DNA from: Anaerolineales bacterium
GTDB taxonomy: Bacteria > Chloroflexota > Anaerolineae > Anaerolineales > E44-bin32
Assembly: GCA_011772595.1 (NCBI GenBank)
Contig: WVZH01000287.1
Span: 18,987 to 29,813 of the forward strand
Length of the DNA: 10,827 bases
Direction: 5' to 3'
The translations under genes and the position numbers were made by a program. The notes beneath the pieces are model-generated. The model saw nothing but the letters and a program-made list of their open reading frames with translations, was not told where the DNA came from and ran no database searches. Below, piece after piece: positions 7,111-10,827 of the stretch; within the stretch, counting starts at the first letter, position 1, and every line of letters begins with the position of its first letter.

Positions 7111-9602
7111 GCGAAGAGTTGGTAACGCTGACGATTGATGGCAACGAAGTAACTGTGCCCAAAGGCACGATGATCGTGGACGCTGCCAAGAAGATGGGGA
7201 TTGATATCCCTGTGTTTTGCTACCACCCTAAGTTGAAGCCGGTCGGTATGTGCAGGATGTGTCTGGTGGAAGTGGGCCGTCCGGCTTGGGATCGCGAGAA
7301 GAATCAGCCTGTCCGAGATGCAAACGGGGAGCTGGTGATCAGGTTTGGTCCTAATCTGGAGACGGCTTGCACCACACCTGTGGGAGACGGCTGGGTTGTG
7401 CGTGTGGAGAGCGGGGTTGCGCGTGAGGGGCGAAAGCAGATTGTCGAGTATCTCCTCACCTCGCACCCTCTTGATTGCCCGGTCTGTGATAAAGGCGGCG
7501 AGTGTCCTTTACAAAACCTGACCATGGAACACGGACCCGGCGAGAGTCGCTTCCTCTTCGAAGAGAAGATGCACCTGGCCAAGCACGTGCCCTTGGGAGA
7601 ATTGATCTTTCTGGATCGCGAGCGTTGTATCCAATGTGGTCGTTGTACACGCTTCCAGGACGAAATTGTGGATCAACCGGTTATCGGATTCAAGGAGCGA
7701 GGTCGGCGATGGGAGATCGTCACATACTCCGACCCGGGCTTCGACTCATACTTCTCAGGCAACACGACGGACATCTGTCCGGTCGGGGCGCTTACGACCG
7801 CTGATTTTCGTTTTGGTGCGCGTCCTTGGGAGCTTGACGCCTCGGCATCCATCTGCACGCATTGCCCGGTGGGATGCAATCTGACGCTAAACACCCGTCG
7901 CGAGGCAAGCTCTGATGGCCGAGTCGTTGTCAAGCGCGTCATGCCGCGTCAGAACGAACGCGTCAACGAAATCTGGATTTGCGATAAAGGTCGCTTCGCC
8001 CATCACTTCGCCGGCAGCGCGGATCGCATCACCCGTCCTATGGTACGCAAACGTGGCAAATTCGTCGCAGCCGACTGGGACGAGGCGCTATCTAGAGCCG
8101 CAAAAGGGTTACAGGGCGCTGCCAAACTGGTGGGAATCGCCGGCGGACGGACGTCCAACGAAGACCTGTTCACTTTTCGACGCTTGATCGAAGAACTTGG
8201 AGGACGAGCGATCCTGGATGACCGCCTCGCCGGTGGGGAATTTGTCCGTAAAGTTGGGCTGGGGAGTGGCTCTGATCTCGGGATGTTGGGCGAAGGGGAC
8301 GCCGTGTTGGTGATCGCCTGCGATCTTCATGAAGAGGCGCCTGTCTGGTGGCTGCGGGTGAAGCAAGCCAGCGATCGCGGGGCCTCTCTTATTGTCGCCA
8401 ACGGACGACCAACACCGCTCGACGTATACGCCAGTCACGTTCTGCGTTACCCATACCCAGAAGCGGTGGCGACTGCTTTGGGTCTTCTTCATAATGTCAG
8501 TGCGGTTAGAGGGCTTGCAACCTATGGCAAGAAGAAGGAAATACGGGCTGCGGCGAAGACCCTTGCGGATGCCAAGAACTTGGTCATTTATTACGGAGGC
8601 GAGGGTCTGGGATACGCTGACAGTGAGGCGCTTGCGGAGGCGTGTGCCGCTCTGCTGCTCGCGACGAAACACACGGGCCGGCCGAACAATGGTTTGATCG
8701 CCGTCTGGCCACGCAACAACACACAAGGTGCCTGGGACATGGGTTTACGTCCTGAAGCGGACGGGTTGGCCGCGGTCTTCGAGAATATGGACGCGGTTTA
8801 CCTTATGGGAGCCGATCCGCTGGGTGATCAACCGATGTTGGCCGAGAAACTAAACGGCGATGTCTTCGTGGTGGTTCAAGAGCTTACCATGACGGCCACA
8901 GCCCAACGTGCCGACGTCGTCCTACCAGCGCAATCTTTCATCGAGCGTGAAGGGACGTACACGACGGGTGGGCGGAGGGTTCAACGCTTCTACCCAGCGG
9001 TACCGGCTATGGGCGAGACGATCGAAGATTGGCGTATCCTGGCGATGTTGGCTGGCAGGCTGGGGATCGAGTTCGATGCCCATTCAGCGGCCACAATATT
9101 GCTTGAGATTGGAAAGGCAGTTCCGGAGTATGCTGGTGTGACATACCAGGAATTGGCGAAAGTTCAGCCGCAATGGCCTCATGTGGGTGGCGAAGATCTG
9201 TATTTCGGCGGCACATCTTATGCCAACGAACAGGGACTCGGCGTGCAGCTGGCAGTGGAGGTTGAAGGTCACGAGATCACCTGGACAAAGCCCGTGGGGC
9301 AACGTAGAAAAGATGGTTTCCTTCTCGTGCCTTTCGTGCAGCTCTATGATCGAGGGACGACCGTCATGCCCTCCTCCGTGCTTCACCCGCGCCTGGCGGT
9401 AAAGCAACTGATGATGAATCCCGATGACGCCGATCGCCTCGGCGTGGCGGATCGTGCCGAAGTCGAAGTTCGATGGGACGGACGGGTTGAGCGCCTACCT
9501 GTTAACATCAAGCAGGGTACGCCGCAGGGGATTGTTCTGATCCCTCGCAATGTGGATGTGCCGTTGACGGACCCGACTCCCGTCGAAATCAAGCCGGCCT
9601 AG
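7107..9602 (+). CDS. nuoG: NADH-quinone oxidoreductase subunit G (75-kDa, N1b/N4/N5/N7)
   Basis: Largest subunit of the dehydrogenase module, carrying electrons from NuoF towards NuoI. The 831-residue protein has a ferredoxin-like N-terminus with N1b ligands C38, C49, C52 and C88. The His-Cys motif HPLDCPVCDKGGEC gives N5 (H120, C124, C127, C133). N4 ligands are C174, C177, C180 (ERCIQCGRC) and C224 (TDICPVGA). A further CTHCPVGC (C250, C253, C257) with C292 (WICDKG) fits the off-path cluster N7 known in E. coli and Thermus. From about residue 305 onward it has the molybdopterin-oxidoreductase-like fold, including MGADPLGDQP and ADVVLPAQSFIEREGTYTT, and a C-terminal dinucleotide-binding-like domain; in this family that fold holds no Mo cofactor. 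Its start overlaps the nuoF stop (ATGA), suggesting coupled translation. Confidence 0.97.
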   Translation: MSEELVTLTIDGNEVTVPKGTMIVDAAKKMGIDIPVFCYHPKLKPVGMCRMCLVEVGRPAWDREKNQPVRDANGELVIRFGPNLETACTTPVGDGWVVRVESGVAREGRKQIVEYLLTSHPLDCPVCDKGGECPLQNLTMEHGPGESRFLFEEKMHLAKHVPLGELIFLDRERCIQCGRCTRFQDEIVDQPVIGFKERGRRWEIVTYSDPGFDSYFSGNTTDICPVGALTTADFRFGARPWELDASASICTHCPVGCNLTLNTRREASSDGRVVVKRVMPRQNERVNEIWICDKGRFAHHFAGSADRITRPMVRKRGKFVAADWDEALSRAAKGLQGAAKLVGIAGGRTSNEDLFTFRRLIEELGGRAILDDRLAGGEFVRKVGLGSGSDLGMLGEGDAVLVIACDLHEEAPVWWLRVKQASDRGASLIVANGRPTPLDVYASHVLRYPYPEAVATALGLLHNVSAVRGLATYGKKKEIRAAAKTLADAKNLVIYYGGEGLGYADSEALAEACAALLLATKHTGRPNNGLIAVWPRNNTQGAWDMGLRPEADGLAAVFENMDAVYLMGADPLGDQPMLAEKLNGDVFVVVQELTMTATAQRADVVLPAQSFIEREGTYTTGGRRVQRFYPAVPAMGETIEDWRILAMLAGRLGIEFDAHSAATILLEIGKAVPEYAGVTYQELAKVQPQWPHVGGEDLYFGGTSYANEQGLGVQLAVEVEGHEITWTKPVGQRRKDGFLLVPFVQLYDRGTTVMPSSVLHPRLAVKQLMMNPDDADRLGVADRAEVEVRWDGRVERLPVNIKQGTPQGIVLIPRNVDVPLTDPTPVEIKPA

Positions 9603-9616
9603 GATCGAGAGATCGC

Positions 9617-10624
9617 ATGAACCTCGTATTGTTGTTGGAGTGGACGATCAAGTCGTTGGTGATCCTTGTGGTCTTTGTGATCCTCGGGGCGGCGTACCTG
9701 ACCTTCTTCGAGCGCCGCGTGCTGGCCCGGATTCAGACTCGCATCGGCCCAAACAGAGCTGGCCCATTCGGCGTGCTGCAACCAATGGCGGATGTAATCA
9801 AGTTGGTCTTCAAAGAGGATTTAATTCCGGCCCAGGCGGATAAAGTGTTGTTCATTTTGGCGCCGGTGATCACCGTCGTGCCCGCATTTATCTTGTTGGC
9901 CGTCATCCCTATAGGTCCTAACATCGGGAATATCAGCATGGGCTTGGCTGCGGACATTAATGTAGGTGTGCTCTACATCATGGCCGCCGCATCGATCGCC
10001 GTGTACGGGATTGTCATCGCCGGTTGGGCTTCGGCGAATAAGTACGCGCTGATGGGCGGGATCCGATCGACGGCGCAGATGATCAGCTACGAACTTGCAC
10101 TGGCGTTGTCCTTTGTCGGCCCGATCCTGTTGACGAACTCTGAAAACCCAATGAGCGTGAGCGAGATTGTGATCGCACAAAGGAGTCTGTGGTTCATCTT
10201 CCTTCAGCCTGTTGGATTTCTTATTTACCTCATGGCTGCCATCGCCGAGGTCAATCGCGCGCCGTTCGACTTGCCAGAGGCCGAACAGGAGCTCACGGCC
10301 GGCTACCACACCGAGTATTCCGGGTTGAAGTTTGCCCTGTTCTACCTGGCCGAGTACGGCAAAATGATCGTCATCAGCTTCATCGGGGCGACCCTCTTTC
10401 TTGGTGGGTACTGGGGACCTTTCGTTGAGCAGGTACCGTTGCTAGGTCCACTTTACCTGATCGCCAAGGTCGTCGCGTTGCTTTTCGTGATCGTCTGGCT
10501 GCGAGCGACGTTTCCGCGCTTGCGGTACGACAATCTGATGGCCTTCGGATGGAAGTTTATGCTTCCTGTGGCGTTGTTAAATGTGATGGTGACGGCATTG
10601 ATTGTTGTGTTGGTAGGAGGTTGA
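9617..10624 (+). CDS. nuoH: NADH-quinone oxidoreductase subunit H
   Basis: Membrane subunit (ND1 homologue) forming most of the quinone channel and linking it to the proton-pumping arm. The 335-residue protein has about eight hydrophobic segments, roughly 8-30, 75-97, 116-136, 157-172, 193-211, 236-264, 279-297 and 311-333. Family signatures are intact: YLTFFERRVLARIQTRIGPNR (within 27-47, in ~20-residue blocks), GPFGVLQPMADVIKLVFKED and the acidic loop AEVNRAPFDLPEAEQEL (210-226), followed by GYHTEYSG. The acidic residues of that loop are those implicated in coupling in homologues. It starts 14 bases after nuoG with a modest GAGAGA SD. Its end carries the SD for nuoI. Confidence 0.97.
   Translation: MNLVLLLEWTIKSLVILVVFVILGAAYLTFFERRVLARIQTRIGPNRAGPFGVLQPMADVIKLVFKEDLIPAQADKVLFILAPVITVVPAFILLAVIPIGPNIGNISMGLAADINVGVLYIMAAASIAVYGIVIAGWASANKYALMGGIRSTAQMISYELALALSFVGPILLTNSENPMSVSEIVIAQRSLWFIFLQPVGFLIYLMAAIAEVNRAPFDLPEAEQELTAGYHTEYSGLKFALFYLAEYGKMIVISFIGATLFLGGYWGPFVEQVPLLGPLYLIAKVVALLFVIVWLRATFPRLRYDNLMAFGWKFMLPVALLNVMVTALIVVLVGG
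10615..10620 (+). promoter_or_regulatory. Consensus SD for nuoI inside the end of nuoH
   Basis: AGGAGG is the full core SD and lies seven bases before ATG 10628. It encodes the last residues of NuoH. Confidence 0.7.
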
Positions 10625-10627
10625 TCG

Positions 10628-10827
10628 ATGAGTCCATTCGAACTCTTGCGCGGCTTATGGACGACGTTTCGAAGTATGTTCGAAACTCCGGTGACGTATC
10701 AATATCCGGAGATCAAACGTCCGGTGCGTGAACGTTTCCGTGGCCGCCATGAGTTAAAGCGTTTCGACAATGGTTTGGAAAAGTGCATTGGGTGTTCGCT
10801 CTGCGCCGCCGCATGTCCGGCGGACGC
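10628..10827 (+). CDS. nuoI: NADH-quinone oxidoreductase subunit I, N-terminal part (3' end outside window)
   Basis: Carries two [4Fe-4S] clusters (N6a, N6b) that pass electrons from NuoG to N2 in NuoB. Only 66 full codons are visible. The N-terminus (PFELLRGLWTTFRSMFETPVTYQYP) is the amphipathic helix that docks on the membrane in this family. The conserved RGRHELKRFDNGLEKCIGC follows. The first cluster motif, CIGCSLCAAACP (C53, C56, C59, C63), is complete; the second ferredoxin motif lies beyond the window edge. It starts three bases after nuoH with a consensus SD, continuing the operon. The expected downstream genes are nuoJ-N. Confidence 0.95.
   Translation, partial: MSPFELLRGLWTTFRSMFETPVTYQYPEIKRPVRERFRGRHELKRFDNGLEKCIGCSLCAAACPAD

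Noticed and set aside
8109..8726. A 205-codon open frame on the minus strand inside nuoG; similar long minus-strand frames lie at 6912-7466 and 4933-5460.
   Set aside because: They are wholly inside strongly conserved plus-strand nuo genes, and their translations show no recognisable domain. They are shadows of codon bias.
1..10827. Search for mobile elements, CRISPR arrays, tRNA/rRNA genes, defence or biosynthetic genes, or an undescribed system.
   Set aside because: No repeats, transposase, integrase or RNA-gene signatures were seen. Every substantial plus-strand gene is a recognisable dnaG, rpoD or nuo gene in a conserved order.

Overview
The window reads as ordinary bacterial chromosome with moderate GC. 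Every confident gene lies on the plus strand. There are two blocks: the end of a DNA-replication/transcription pair (dnaG then rpoD), and the first nine genes of a proton-pumping NADH:quinone oxidoreductase (complex I) operon in the canonical order nuoA-B-C-D-E-F-G-H-I. Both window edges cut genes: dnaG lacks its 5' part and nuoI lacks its 3' part.

The organism is most likely a member of the Chloroflexota (Anaerolineae-like). This rests on the style of the housekeeping sigma factor, with a medium-length insert between regions 1.2 and 2.1 and an extra helical insert in region 3, and on the overall look of the Nuo subunits. It is inference from family knowledge; no search was run. NuoG shows the widely spaced N1b cluster and the N7 cluster familiar from Thermus Nqo3.

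Layout: 1-821 is the C-terminal part of primase (DnaG), including the DnaB-helicase-binding domain. 827-2398 is the primary sigma factor, overlapping or abutting dnaG. 2399-2619 is the only long non-coding stretch. It has no convincing intrinsic terminator, but it holds a good promoter for the nuo operon: a perfect extended -10 (TGATATAAT), no recognisable -35, and in its place a CRP/FNR-like (or Rex-like) inverted repeat centred near -42. 2620-10827 is nuoA-I, tightly packed with overlapping or closely spaced genes. The largest gaps are 72 bases (nuoB-nuoC, with a small hairpin) and 56 bases (nuoD-nuoE).

How the genes work together: NuoE, NuoF and NuoG form the NADH dehydrogenase module (FMN, N1a, N3, N1b, N4, N5 and N7 clusters). 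NuoB, C, D and I form the connecting arm that carries electrons to quinone through N6a/N6b and N2. NuoA and NuoH anchor the arm in the membrane and form the quinone channel. The antiporter-like subunits (nuoJ-N) are not in the window and would be expected just downstream. All visible cluster and substrate-binding residues are intact, so the complex looks functional and NADH-linked.

No undescribed multi-gene system is visible. The best leads are the candidate regulatory box at the nuo promoter, the inserts in the sigma factor, and two extra cysteines around the N2 cluster in NuoB.
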